From Pleurodeles waltl (lineage: Eukaryota > Chordata > Amphibia > Caudata > Salamandridae), in NCBI RefSeq assembly GCF_031143425.1, contig NC_090443.1:1053940554-1054004553 (forward strand): a DNA stretch of 64,000 bases. Direction: 5' to 3'. Of this stretch, positions 22,150 through 33,211 are shown piece by piece (positions within the stretch are counted from its first letter, which is position 1; each line of letters begins with the position of its first letter). Under the pieces are notes generated by a model, which saw only the letters and a list, made by a program, of their open reading frames with translations, did no database searches and was not told the DNA's origin. The position numbers and the translations under genes are program-made.

Positions 22150-22350
22150 CTGCAACTGTTCTTGCATACTACACCCATGCCCTATGGGATATGTCCCAGA
22201 TAGTGGTGCTTCAAGGGCCCGAAGTCATGAGAGGCCATTTCCATGGGCTGATCCAAGATGAGCAGAACAGCTTTCGCCATACTATAAAATCAGGATTGGA
22301 CACAGGTGACTCATTGAACAACGCAAACAAGTCTCCAAGTTCCAACGCCA
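22150..22350 (+). pseudogene. gag-like fragment of a DIRS/Ty3-type element
   Basis: The plus frame reads ATVLAYYTHALWDMSQ, then PEVMRGHFHGLIQDEQ and HTIKSGLDTGDSLNNA. The same block, longer on the left, is at 51,464-51,667 (VLACYTCALWDM, HTIKSGLYTADLLNKA). It resembles the helical core of tyrosine-recombinase retroelement gag proteins, a family call made from memory of such sequences. It starts abruptly at the right edge of copy A. Confidence 0.45.
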
Positions 22351-22359
22351 GCAACACTT

Positions 22360-22460
22360 GAGCTAGGGTCAGCATCCTGAACATTTCCTTTTTGAGGAAG
22401 AATTTGAATTCCTTGAGGTACAGTATCAGACACAGACCGCCATTCTTCTTGGGCAACAGA
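22360..22460 (-). pseudogene. reverse transcriptase fragment, DIRS-like, head-to-head with gag
   Basis: Minus strand reads YFLLPKKNGGLCLILYLKEF and then FLKKEMFRMLTLAQVL. This resembles the start of DIRS-type RT (VPKKDGG..PVLDLK.LN, then a K-x-F-x-M block). It lies directly against the plus-strand gag fragment. The same head-to-head junction occurs at about 51,670-51,770, so it belongs to a rearranged element that was copied and is not a local accident. Confidence 0.5.
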
Positions 22461-22499
22461 AAGTAACATGCGTCTAACTCTCTCTCTGACTTACATTTT

Positions 22500-24229
22500 C
22501 TTCTATACCGTGGAGAAGTGGTATGTCACACCAACTTTCTTCCCCTTGTCTCTCAAGTAAGAGGCTATGAAGTTGGTTCCCTGGTCAAAAATTACCACCC
22601 TTGGGCCCTAGAAAAGATTCCCTGGAGGGCTGTTGCTACCTACAATGCAGCCATGCTCCTACAGAAGCTGTACTGGTGGCACGATCCACCACAACCAAGA
22701 TATACTTGTTGCCTGACTGTGAGTGGAGTTAGGATAGACCAACCATGTCTATTCCCACCCACTCAAATGGAACACCTACAACTAGTAGAGACACTACTGG
22801 TGCCTCAGTACACCCTCCTGTCTTACCACTCATCGGGCAAGTGTGACAGGCTCTGCATAACCTCTTTGTGTCTCTGCACATCTTTGGTCAATAGGACAGA
22901 GGGTCCAACCTATTCAGATGTGTCCTGCTACGGGCACCTCATGGGCCAGTGACAACAAGACGTTCCCTTGCATTCATGGAACAACTAGCCGCTTGCGAGT
23001 CCCTGGCTCAGGATTTACGGCTCACCATACAGTAGGCCATCCTCCATCCAACATAGGGCCAGATTTACAAGAAAGTGGCGCATCGGTCCCGATGCGCCAC
23101 TTTTCTTGCGTGCCCCTATCTCCACCAAATGACACCATGGCTGTGCAGTATTTACAATACGGCTCACTGTGGCACACGTTAGGACAATAGCGTCCAAAAT
23201 GTGGACACTATTGTAGCGCTTTGCTCCACTAGCGGCAAAAAATGTTATGCTAGTGGAGCAAAGTGCAAAAAGGGTGTGTCCTTTTAATGCCTACTTGGAG
23301 CAGGAGTTAAAAATGACGCCAAAAATGGCACAAGTAAATCTTGTAGATTTCATTGCACCATTTTTGTGGGCCTCCTAATGCCGGAATGCCCCCCATGCAT
23401 ACAGTATGCGTGGCGCAGGCATAATGTGGCGCAAGGCATCGCAGAGTGGCGCAATGCAAACATTGTGCCATTTTGTAAATATGGTGCAGCGATTTTTGCC
23501 TTGTTGAGCCACATTAGCTTAAAAAATGAGCTAATGTGGAGCAAGGAGGCGCTAGGTCCTTGTAAATCTGGCCCATAATGTTTCCCGACTACTTATTTGC
23601 TGACCTGTTCCTGGGCTTCCTTCTGAAGTCCCACATGTTTAGGGCACTCCTGTGCCTTGGGGAAATCTTCCCAGGTGGGCCCCCCAGCAGCTAACAAACC
23701 CTGCAGCTCTTGAAGCGACCCAGACTCCAGTAGATTGTCTGCTTGAGGAGCCTCATACTCCACTCCCTCTGATGAAGAAGTGATGACCTCCATGGTCATT
23801 GCTTCCTGGAGGTACCACTTTCCTGCAAAATACTTTGTCCTAGGCCTTGCATTTCTGGAAGACTCTGGGTCCCACTCTGAGACTTACGTGCAGCCTGTCC
23901 TCTGGTCACCACAGCTGACGTCCAAGTCATAAATGTTTCTTGTCCTGGCACAAGCCAGGGACAATCAAATCATTGTCCAAGAGACATCCAGCTTCACGCT
24001 TTTCCCTTACCCCTACATCAATTATGGCCGACTTGCCATTGAGCTCAATCACAACCCAGGCAAGAGGATACTCCATGCCCTCTCCGCTGGCTAACAAACC
24101 TGTATCCTTGGTTCCAGGAAGTATGTCTTCAGGCCTAAGGTGCTTCCTCTCAACCATAGTTCTTGGGGTTTTTGAAAATGGGCTGATGCTTCGTCTTAAC
24201 TGGGAGCTTCTGCCAAAAGTTGCTCTCAT
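22500..24229 (-). pseudogene. degenerate Ty3/ERV-like pol: protease tail, spacer and integrase
   Basis: Read on the minus strand, 24,229-23,930 gives VVIELNGKSAIIDVGVREKR and a C-L-L-x-N-D-L motif, like the end of a retroviral protease. 23,799-23,593 gives WEDFPKAQECPKHVGLQKEA, like the spacer between RNase H and integrase. 22,990-22,800 carries a C-x2-C zinc remnant (RACHTCPMSG). 22,780-22,500 carries integrase core remnants (VPFEWVGIDMVG, then FDQGTNFIASYLRDKG). Stops and frame changes are frequent. RT is missing in the expected place. A MITE (23,056-23,574) is inserted in it. Confidence 0.5.
23056..23574. mobile_element. Harbinger-type MITE, 519 bp, ATA target duplication
   Basis: Ends GGGCCAGATTTACAAG and CTTGTAAATCTGGCCC are perfect 16 bp inverted repeats. 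ATA stands at 23,053-23,055 and 23,575-23,577. Inside are perfect hairpins: 12 bp arms GTGGCGCATCGG/CCGATGCGCCAC near 23,075, 11 bp arms GCTCCACTAGC/GCTAGTGGAGC near 23,222-23,258, and 11 bp arms CCACATTAGCT/AGCTAATGTGG near 23,508-23,540. Noncoding. Confidence 0.85.
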
Positions 24230-24249
24230 GGCTCATCTTACAAAGGGGA

Positions 24250-25300
24250 TTTATATGGTGTGGTTGTGCAACCTCATCATGCAACACACTTATGAATCCC
24301 TTTAGGCCCCTTGGGGTTCATCTGTCAAACCCTCAGCTCATTCCTGGGTAGCTGTGGCACTAAGCAGCAAGGCTTACACAGAGGAACAAGTGTTAAGCAT
24401 TTAAACAGCACCAACACAATCGCAGAAGGAATTGGCACGACACTCAAGAAATCCAACACCAATTTATAAAAATAGGTTGCATTTTTATGAAAATTTAGAC
24501 ACCAAAACCAAAAAAGATCCACTGGAGGGCTTCAGAGATCGGAATTTTACAAGAAATAATAAATCAGTGTAATTTCACTCAACTGCGAATAAGATTTGGC
24601 AAAGTCACCAAATTGAACACTTAGAAGCTTTTTCAGAGAAGACTTAGGTAAGTGTCAGTGCAGGTAGTTAGTAGTACGTAGGGCGACCAAGTCCAAGGGG
24701 GAGCTAATTAGGGGACCAACAAGGTCTCCAAGAAAAGTTACCATTACAGGGGAAGCAGTCATTCAACAGCTCCAGGCACTTTATCCGTGTTGCGATCAGG
24801 GCCGGACTGGGAACCCAAAGCAGCCCTGGCAATTTTGTCAGAGCAGCACCCGAGTTTGGGAGGGGGTTGGGGGGATAAATCACTGGTGCTTTTGTTCCTT
24901 TATGGGGAGGAGCGACAAAGCATTGCTGCTTTTGTTACTGGGGGTCGATATTGCAGCACTGCTGCAAAACCGTCTCGGGTAACAAAACCAACCTCAACCG
25001 CTGAAAAACAGGCCCCCACCCTTCCGGCCCACCAGCAAAACGCCTGATGTCCACAACGGCCAGTCCAGCCCTGGTTGCGATGGATCCTTCTGGAGTGTTC
25101 TTCATGCAAAGGATGAAGGATGCTGAAGATGCTGTAAGGATGTTGTGGATACGATGCAGTCAGTGGGGGGTCTTCCTGCTGGTATTCCTCAGTCCTCGAA
25201 GATGGTTGCAGGGTCGACGTCCCACGAAGTCCTCTTCCATCTGCCCAAAATCCAGTCACCATTGGACTACCCATTGGTCACAGACCTATCCTTCCTGAGT
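24250..25300. mobile_element. LTR-like sequence of the composite element
   Basis: Matches 52,000-52,935 over its length and resembles the body of the TGTTAG-type LTR-like elements (the GTTAAGCATTTAAACAGCAC and TTTATAAAAATAGGTTGCAT stretches near 24,390 and 24,460). No genes. It is interrupted by a small hAT MITE and ends at the junction with copy A'. Confidence 0.5.
24797..25073. mobile_element. 277 bp hAT MITE with perfect 8 bp target duplication
   Basis: CAGGGCCGGACTGG at the left end and CCAGTCCAGCCCTG at the right end are inverted with one mismatch. GTTGCGAT stands exactly on both sides (24,789-24,796 and 25,074-25,081). CAGGG ends and an 8 bp duplication are diagnostic of hAT. A left-truncated copy with the same right flank is at about 52,553-52,722. 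Confidence 0.9.
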
Positions 25301-25567
25301 CGATGCTATGTTACATAGGATTTACACTTTTTTTTTCATGATTACCTAATATTCGCAATCGCAAATAGTGCTTACCAAGTAGTGATTCGGTAAAATAGCG
25401 AATCGCAGTTTGAGATTTTTGCATTTTGTAGCAGTTTGATGACCTCACAACCAGGAAGTAGGTCAGTCCATGCTGTTTCCAGAAGGCTGAGCCACAGGAG
25501 GAGGCAGACTGTGTGAGCTAAGCATTAGGCAGCCAGTTTGGAGTGTCACCCAGGACCAAAACACACC

Positions 25568-26074
25568 ATGACTACTGAAGGAACTGAAAAGGATGCTGGA
25601 GGCAGAAAAAAGAAACTGAAGATAAGTGAGCAGGAACTGGAGGTGCTCACTGAAGAGGTGGTAAAGAGCCACGACAAGCTCTTTGGGAAAAACTCACTAC
25701 ATGTCCCAGAGAGGGAGAAGCGTAAACTATGGACTGACATCCAGGCAAAGATCAGCGTGGTGGATGTGACACACTGTGCCATTGAGAAGATACATAAGCA
25801 CTGGTATGATTTATGTACATGTGTGAAGGAGAGGGTAGCAATCAGGCTTGTGGAAGCGAGGAGTACTGACGGAGGACCATCCGCCCAGACACCATCCGAC
25901 CCCTTGGAGGACATGGTGAAGGCAACTCCGCAGCCTGAAGCCATCATTGGGGGCACTGACATAGACACCTCTGCCACACCAGGCACAACCAAAGGTAAGG
26001 ACAACAAGTATTTGAATTACCGTATGTTCAGGGAAAATTGTCCCTTAGAGGAAATCAATGTTAACGCTCACTGA
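25568..26074 (+). CDS. Harbinger Myb/SANT-like DNA-binding protein, open reading frame
   Basis: An uninterrupted 168-codon frame from ATG 25,568 (CACCATGA) to TGA 26,072-26,074. It reads an acidic/basic leader, SEQELEVLTEEVVKSHDKLF, KRKLWTDIQAKISVVDVTHC, EKIHKHWYDLCTCVKERVAI. This is the three-helix Myb/SANT-like domain with its two conserved Trp and no stop. It would bind transposon ends and partner the transposase. A donor site (AAAG/GTAAGG at 25,994/25,995) lies inside the frame. The mature product may skip the last 26 codons and continue in an exon at 26,331. It is better kept than copy 1, but the partner transposase here is dead. Confidence 0.7.
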   Translation: MTTEGTEKDAGGRKKKLKISEQELEVLTEEVVKSHDKLFGKNSLHVPEREKRKLWTDIQAKISVVDVTHCAIEKIHKHWYDLCTCVKERVAIRLVEARSTDGGPSAQTPSDPLEDMVKATPQPEAIIGGTDIDTSATPGTTKGKDNKYLNYRMFRENCPLEEINVNAH

Positions 26075-26075
26075 T

Positions 26076-26096
26076 AAAAAAAAAAAAAAAAAAAAA
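26076..26096 (+). repeat. A21 homopolymer
   Basis: A run of 21 A where copy 1 has six (11,200 region). It lies in the predicted intron of the Myb-like gene, so it reflects slippage after duplication. Confidence 0.9.
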
Positions 26097-26330
26097 TTGT
26101 CCATACTGTGTATTCCATGCAACTCAACAGTGCTTTATGGGAGTGGTAGTCCATACTCCAACAGTGAACCAAGATCAAACGTTGTAGCATTGTGCATCCC
26201 CATACAGACAGACAAGGCAAATGACAAGGAGAAACACTATGTCGGGGTAATTGTTCACTTCAGATGTAAACTTTGAACTGAGACATGCAAAAGTAATTTG
26301 TAACTGAAATACTGCTCATTGATGTTGCAG

Positions 26331-27147
26331 ATATCCCTGCAGCATATGCAGCAGAAACAGAAACTGGGGGGAATGAGGAAAACCAGCCACTGTCCGAGGT
26401 CGTAAATGTCATCTCCATACACCTGCACAACCCAGACGCAAGGCAACAGTGATACCACTTCCTGAGTTCAACCTGGAGTCTGATGACATGACACAAGACG
26501 TGCATACACCACCTTCAGATGATAGATGCACCCACAGACGTCAGTCCCTGTTTCCAGCACCAATACACTCCCCTCAGAAGACATAGAACAGATGTCAGGC
26601 AGAGCTCAGAGGAAGGTGAGGGCTCATCTATCTTTGGACGTCTAGAGGCATCATTGTTGAAGGTGCAGCGCCTACAATGTACGCACATGAAATCAATGCA
26701 CAGACAGTTGGCGTCTCTAAAGCACAACATGTGTTAGCTGAATGCAAAGGTGTTGGAAGGACAGAAAGCAACAGCAGACAATTTAAGGGAGATGACAAAT
26801 GCCATCAAGGAACTCTGGACAGTAATGCAGCAGGACCATGTCACCCACCGTTGGCGTCATCACCAATTGATGGGTAGATTGGATGGGTTTAGCGGATCTG
26901 TCCATAACCTCTCAAATGCAAAAGCTTTACTGTCACGACGTGCAATGGCATGGAAGTGGAGATGGCACATTGCAGTGGAGACATTGCATGGGGAAAAGTA
27001 CAATGCACTGGAGAACATGCAGACAGCCCGGATCGCTGAGAATAGCGACCTAGGTGGTGGGGATAGTGAGGAGCTCGCTAGCCTCAGTAGTGTGACTGGA
27101 CCTGTGATGGCGTATAGGAGTCGCAGTTCCATACACAGTGCTGTCTA
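26331..27147 (+). pseudogene. Harbinger Myb-like protein, downstream exon of copy 2
   Basis: Acceptor GATGTTGCAG ends at 26,330. The joined frame gives DIPAAYAAETETGGNEENQP and stops at a TGA near 26,450. Later stretches hold the C-terminal helical region in another frame (26,750-27,147): EGQKATADNLREMTNAIKEL, HHQLMGRLDGFSGSVHNLSN, then MAWKWRWHIAVETLHGEKYN and a Ser-rich tail. The helical part probably mediates oligomerisation. At least one stop or frame change separates it from the first exon. Confidence 0.5.
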
Positions 27148-27378
27148 AGAACCCTCAGCAAGAGAGGCCGCTGAACCTATTGACTGTTTTAGTGGAGCTC
27201 GTGGGTGCAAAAAGTAATGGGGACATGTACCAGTGCTTGCCGTTTTGTGACATTGCATTACCTATTTCATGTTAATGGTGAAGCATTGGATTTCAGTGCA
27301 GATTGTGCTTTTGGACTACCTATGTTGTATCCCCACATATTTGACCTGACGTTATGGCAATAAATGTGATACCTGTAG

Positions 27379-30016
27379 TGTTAGAAATGGGGTTTCTGGC
27401 TGGGGAGGGTATGCACCTATGCCAGGCAGAACCCACCCACTCCAGTCAGGGCAAGGGAGTTACACGTCCAAGATAACCCCTGCTCACCCCCTTGTTAGCT
27501 TGGCACGAGCAGTCAGGCCTATCCCAGAGGCAATGGGTAAAGCGTTTGCACAACACATACAACACACATGACACAATATATACTCCACAAAGTAAACACA
27601 ACACTGAGCTATGTAAAAATAAACTGTATTGCACAAAACATAATTAGACCAAACATTACATGTCAGTAATATCCTGCTACCTTAGCAGTTGTCAGAACAT
27701 TACACAGATTACTAATACTCTGTAAGAGTAACCAGTAGTCACATTAGAACACGTAAGTACTCAGGATTCTGCAACATAAGCAGTAGTCAGGAATCACAGA
27801 TAAGAAATAAATGTACTTGTCATAAAAGCATCATACATGCCTAAATCAGGAACATAATAAAACCATATGGCAAGCAGTCACACACATACCAGCATGTCCG
27901 GCCCCTAAAAGGCACATCAGCAAATATATGGCACAAAAAAGACACAGGTTACCATAATTTATTCACCACGTCCATACTAGGAACTTTTGAAATCTTATGA
28001 GCTTTGAAAGTACCTGTTTTTATGTGGCCTAGGCACTTCTATTGCTGTGATGTAGACAAGTGGGGGGCACATGTTGATCCTGGGGGAGGAGGCCTCCACT
28101 AGCCCTCCAACTTGGGGGGCCCAAAGAAGGAGGCCTATGGTGCGGGGGACCTATGGCGAGGCTCCGCCCTGCCCGTGGTCTCAGGGGACAGAAACAAGGC
28201 CTCCTTGGGGAAAGGGGAGCTTCCGATGAGGCTTCCTTTCCCGTGCCTGTCCTGCAGAAGGAAATTCAAGGGGACCGGTGGGTCGGGGAGCCTCCGATGA
28301 GGCTTCCTTCCCCGCCCGTCTCTGTAGATGTGAGCAGGCACCGAAGCGGGAGCCTGCTTGTGCCCCAGGGGTGCTCCTTAGAGCGTGCTTCACCCCAGGG
28401 GCACGGTAGGAGCGCGCTCGCTCCTTTCCTTCGATCTGGTGGTGCTCCAAGGGCACCGGGGACAGCGCGACTCCGGTGCGCTTTTAAAACAACGCCAGGT
28501 GCTTTTCAGAGCACAAGGGGCATTCCTCCAGCCCGGGTTGCGGCGGTGATTTCAGGCATCAGCAATGCGCTATTTTAAGTGGGGGGGACACTTTAATGAG
28601 CCCTGGGTTGCGGGTTGAATCTCCTGCACAGCACAGCACTCTCCAGGCGCTATATATAAAAGAAAGAGCACTTCACGAATTCTTGGATGGTTGCAGGGGT
28701 CAGGGGCCACAGCACCTTGCCCCTGGAGACAGAAGAGGGGGAAGCACAGGGTTATCAGGCCCAGCAACAGGCCAGCACAAGGGATGCAGATGGTGGCAGT
28801 TCCTCCTAGTGACCAGGCAGGTCACAGGTCAGCAGCAGCAGTCCATGGTGAGTCCTGGTGAGTCCATTCCATAGCGTTCTGTGTTCAGTTCCAGAAGAGT
28901 CTCTGGAGTCCCAAGAATGTCTATTCATGTCTGCATTGTGGGGAAAATCCCCTGTACTTATACTCAGTTTACAGTGTGTTTCACAAGGAGAGGGGAGAGG
29001 AGGTTACAACCAGTTACAACTGGTTCTGGGAGTGCCCCCTCTCTCCTCCAGCACAGGCTCCAAACATCAGTTGGGGGTAAATGACCCTTTTGTGTGAGGC
29101 CAGGGCACAGCCTTTACAAATGCATGTGTGCCCCACCTCTCCCTTCTTCCAGCCTAGGAAGACTATTCAGTATGCAGATGCACCTCGGTGACATCTCCAC
29201 CCTCCCTGTGGACAGGCTGTCTGAAAAGTATGCACAAAGCCCAACAGTCACTCTGCCCAGATGTGGATTCGAGCCAAGCTGCAAAACACCAGAGTCATAA
29301 GCACAGATAAATGCTCACTTTCTAGAAGTGGCATTTCTGTAATAGTAATAAGAAATCTACTTACACCAATAAGCAGCATTTCTCACTACCATTACAACCA
29401 TACCAAACATGCCTGTGTTACCCCTCATAAATCAGACAATACCCCCTAGTTATGAGGGATGGCATTTCTAATGCAATCCTATGAGAAAGCAGCACTCACA
29501 GCAGTGAGAAACCAAATAGGCTGTTTGTCACTACCAGGACAGGCCATGCTACCTAGTACATGTCCTGCCTTCTTCATACATAGAACCCTGCCCATAGGGC
29601 TAGTGAGGGCCTACCTTAGGGGTGACTTACATGCAGTAAAAGGGGAGTTCTGGGCCTGGCAAGTATATTTTGATGCCAGGTCCCTGTGGCAGAAAACTGC
29701 GCACACAGGCTTTGCGCTTGCAGGCCTTAGATAGGTTTGAAAGGCTACTTCAGTGGGTGGCGCAAGCAGTGCTACCGGCCCACTAGTAGCACTCAATTTA
29801 CAGGCCCGGAGTATAGGGATACCACTGTACAAGGGACTTATAGGTAAATTATATATGCCGATTAGGTATAAGCCAATCATACCAAGTTTACAAGGGAGAG
29901 CACATGCACTTTAGCACTGATTAGCAGTCAGAACGTCAGCCAAAAAGGGTCCAAAAAATAAGGAGGAAAAGGCAAAACGTTTGGGGAATGACCCTCTAAA
30001 AAGGCCAGGTCGAACA
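27379..30016. mobile_element. LTR-like insertion inside Harbinger copy 2
   Basis: Starts TGTTAGAAATGG and ends GGTCGAACA. The boundaries are set by the empty site in copy A, where CCTGTAG (12,485-12,491) runs straight into CAATAAGG. The flanks are TGTAG on the left and TCTGG on the right, a decayed 5 bp duplication. No retroviral gene is visible, so this is probably a solo LTR of the same family as 14,551-16,844. Two imperfect tandem units near 28,190-28,330 share CTTCCGATGAGGCTTCC-like blocks. Confidence 0.7.
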
Positions 30017-30049
30017 TCTGGTAATAAGGAACAATATGTGGCCTCTTCA

Positions 30050-31201
30050 TTGCTTACATCAAACATAATTGAATATAATTTCTGCACGTCTTTGTCTGCC
30101 TTCTACTGCTTTTGATCCATCTGCTGGTTGACGGGGTGGTACTGGGTCATCAACCTCATCATACTCCGTATCTGAGGGTTCCAGGGGTATGCCTCTCGAT
30201 GTTCTGATGTTCTACGGCATAGCACATGTAGCCACAATCTTGCAGCAGGTCTCTGGACTGTACTGTAGTGCCCTTCCACTTTTGTGCAGGCATTGAAAGC
30301 GACTCTTCCGCAGGCCAAAGGTCCTCTCAATCACACTTCAAGTCCTCCTATGTGCACACTGTAACGCAGTTCACTTGGTGTGGCTGGACTGAGGTATGGT
30401 GTGAGGATGAAGTACCGCACTGCATATGCACTGCCTCCCACAATGATAGGAGTGAATATTGAGTCATTGTCATCGCTGACCTCATCTGTTCCCTATGCTA
30501 CATTGTTCTGTGATTATTTACCAGGTATGTATCCTTCTCCAAACTCTCCACCAAGTAGCTGTGTGTGGATTCCACTATGCCTGGATATAAGGGAGTCATG
30601 TCGGCTCTGCCCACTAAATCAGTGCTGATGTTTGAGGCACTGCAGATGACCTGTATGTTCATGGAATGGCTGCATTTCTAATTTCTGAATATGTATTCAT
30701 TGCAGATGGTGGACAGATTGTGACATGTGTGCCATTAACGCAGCCAATGATGTGTGGGAAATGGGCTACCTGATAGAAATGTAATTTTGTGAGCTGCAAG
30801 TCCTCTGGGGTGTTGGGGAATTTGATGTGCTCATTTGTTTTGGTTAACATTGCATTCAGGAATGCATGGAAGAAGCGTGAGAACGCACTTTGGGACACAC
30901 CTCCAGCTGCTGCTATTACTCCCTGATAGCTTCCTGAGGCGAAGAGGTGCAGAGAACATAACACCTGCACATGAGCGTGGATTTTATTGGTTCTGAGTGT
31001 GCGTCGCTGCATTTGTGGTAGCAAATCTGCTATCAGGTCTAAAATCATGGCTGAATTTAACCGATACTTGTCATGGATCTCCTCCTCTGTTTGGCCAAAC
31101 AATGTTGTGCGCACTCTGAAAATGTGCTCCTGTCTCCTCCTCCCTCTCCTCATACCTGTCAGGATCCTCATCCTCGTCACCATGACATAGAGTGCAGCCA
31201 T
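30050..31201 (-). pseudogene. HARBI1-like: HARBI1-like Harbinger transposase, copy 2
   Basis: Start at 31,201 (minus): MAALYVMVTRMRILTGMRRG. The frame stays open to 30,659, about 180 codons. It includes GVSQSAFSRFFHAFLNAMLT and VAHFPHIIGCVNGTHVTICP. In the last block the first catalytic Asp is Asn (C-V-N-G-T-H, against C-I-D-G-T in copy 1). After 30,659 the match continues in other frames to the Y-L-V-E-S-L-E-K region (near 30,540) and the helical C-terminus (near 30,130). It keeps the 45 bp that copy 1 lost near 30,960. It is inactive by substitution and frameshifts. Confidence 0.8.
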
Positions 31202-31590
31202 TGTTGAAAAAGCTGATGCACTCTGGGTCTCTTTATATAGGTTGCACCTGATTACCACCTGATTTGAGTTGGAGGTAAACTCCATATTTGTGAATGGTTT
31301 ATACATTAAATTTGTGATTGCCAGTTTGGGTACCCCAATTTACGATTCGCAAAATTGAGTCCCGATTTTAGGGAATCGCTAACTTTGTGATTCCTTAAAA
31401 TTGGCCTGCGAATGCCTTTCACACATTGTGGAAGGTGATTTTGCATTCGCAAACAGCATATTTTTGCAATTCTCACCATTTGCGAATGCAAAACCTTGTG
31501 ATACATGTGGTCCAGAGTATTTGGAGGAGAATGATAAAAAGAAGTGCAGTAATGACTACACACTGCTGCTTCAGTTTATTCTGTGAATGA

Positions 31591-31861
31591 CTCAGTGCTC
31601 GATTCACAAAGGTAAACTTAGACTAAAAGTCTAAGATTATGAATTTCTGTATTCACAAAGGTAAGTTACGAGAAGGATCTTTAAACCTGCACTCTGGGCA
31701 GAATCTCCGCACTTGGAGCGTAAACTCTGAACTTGGGGTGAAATCTTGAGATTCTGCCCTGAGTGAGGACATTCTGCCTCAAGTGCAGACATAAAGATAC
31801 CACTCGTAATGTACCTTTGTAAACATTGAAAAGTAGTAAAGTTAAACTTCTGGTCTAAACT
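31591..31861. mobile_element. hAT-like MITE, copy A', right end deleted
   Basis: CTCAGTG at 31,591-31,597 followed by the CTCGATTCACAAAGG end, colinear with 14,020-14,290. The right 106 bp or so seen in copy A are deleted, joining CTAAACTTG to GGAATGCCCATG. Confidence 0.7.
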
Positions 31862-32602
31862 TGGGAATGCCCATGTACCACCCATGTGGCGCTAGAAAGT
31901 AAATTAGGAAAAAAAAACATTTGTGCTGGTTAGCAGCAGGGACCAGGCTTAAAATGGATAGTACCAAATGCAGGTGTTTCAATCTTGGAGTTATTTCTTC
32001 CTACTCAGAAGTGTCATTGTTGGAAATGGGGTGTCTAGTTGGCAGTCAGTTTACACCCTCTCCAGGTAGAGACCCTCATGCTAGTCAGGATAAGGGAGTC
32101 GCACACCTCAGATAACCCCTGTTCACCCACTAGGTAGCTTGGCTCAAGCAGTGCCGGTCCTTCTTACAGCATCCAGCTCTTCTTCCTGGCAGAATCTCCT
32201 CAGTCCGGAAGGATTCTAACTTTGTGGGTCAGAGGTCCACTACTTATACTCATTTCTGCCTTACAAAGTAGGCAAACTTCAAAGGAAAGTCTTTGTAGTG
32301 CACAAGTCTCTGCTTTTCCTGCCCTGGCCCAGACACACTGCAGGGGGTTGGAGACTGCTTTGTGTGAGGACTGGCACAGCCCTATAATGTGGAAGTGTCA
32401 GCTCCTTCCACCACTCTAGCCCAGGAAGACCCATCAGGATATGCAGGACACACCTCAGCTCCCTTTGTGTGACTGTCCAGAGTGAATTCACAAACAGCCC
32501 AACTGTCATCCTTACCCATACATGTATTCCGCAGACAGGCAGAGGCATAGAATGGTTAAGCAAGAAAATGCTCAATTTTTAAAAGTCGCATTTTCAAACT
32601 TA

Positions 32603-33211
32603 GAGGCATATTTACATGCCCCTAGCGCCACCGGAGCATCAGTTTTTGTGATACTCGGGTGATGCTGTGCACACTTTTTGTGGCTTAACGCCACCTCATA
32701 AATATGGGCCCTCCTGACACAGTTTTCTGTGTCAGAGGGGCATGCAATAGATGTTGCTGTGGGTGTTTCCCTGCAACACCCAATGCTTTCGACGCTGCCC
32801 CAGATTTACAAGAATTCGTAAATCTGTGGGAGCACCAAAAACTAACACCACCCCAGGAGTGGCATGAGCATGGCGCAATGAGGAGAAGAACTTTTATTTC
32901 TCTCTGTTTTTGCTTTTTCTACGTGTGCTGCATTCTACAGCACACATAGAAGTAACAAACCACCATTGTAGATTGTTTATGTGCAGGGAGGGAAACAATC
33001 ATTCCTTTCAACCCAGACACCCTTTCACCATGGTGCAAGAATGCCTGCATTGGCACTGGCAGCTAAATTTAGTGCCAGCGCTAGGGGAAACACAACGGTG
33101 CGCTATATTTGTGTATATACAGCGCATCCCTGCATTTCAGAAGTGACGCAGCGTGGCGCTGCCAATTTTGGTGCAGCGCCGCACTGCTCCACCTCTGTGT
33201 AAAGATGGCCC
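32603..33211. mobile_element. complete Harbinger-type MITE (family 1), TTA target duplication
   Basis: Left end GAGGCATATTTACATGCC follows TTA (32,600-32,602). Right end TGTAAAGATGGCCC is followed by TTA (33,212-33,214). 609 bp, noncoding, with palindromes such as that near 32,922-32,952. Confidence 0.8.

Larger units (their letters stand above)
25300..31513. mobile_element. PIF/Harbinger DNA transposon, copy 2, left end missing and interrupted
   Basis: Same gene layout as copy 1. The right end (GATACATGTGGTCC, then AGAG) is present near 31,500-31,513. The left inverted repeat was lost at the duplication junction. An LTR-like element (27,379-30,016) sits between the two genes. Without it, the copy would be about 3.5 kb. 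Confidence 0.8.
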
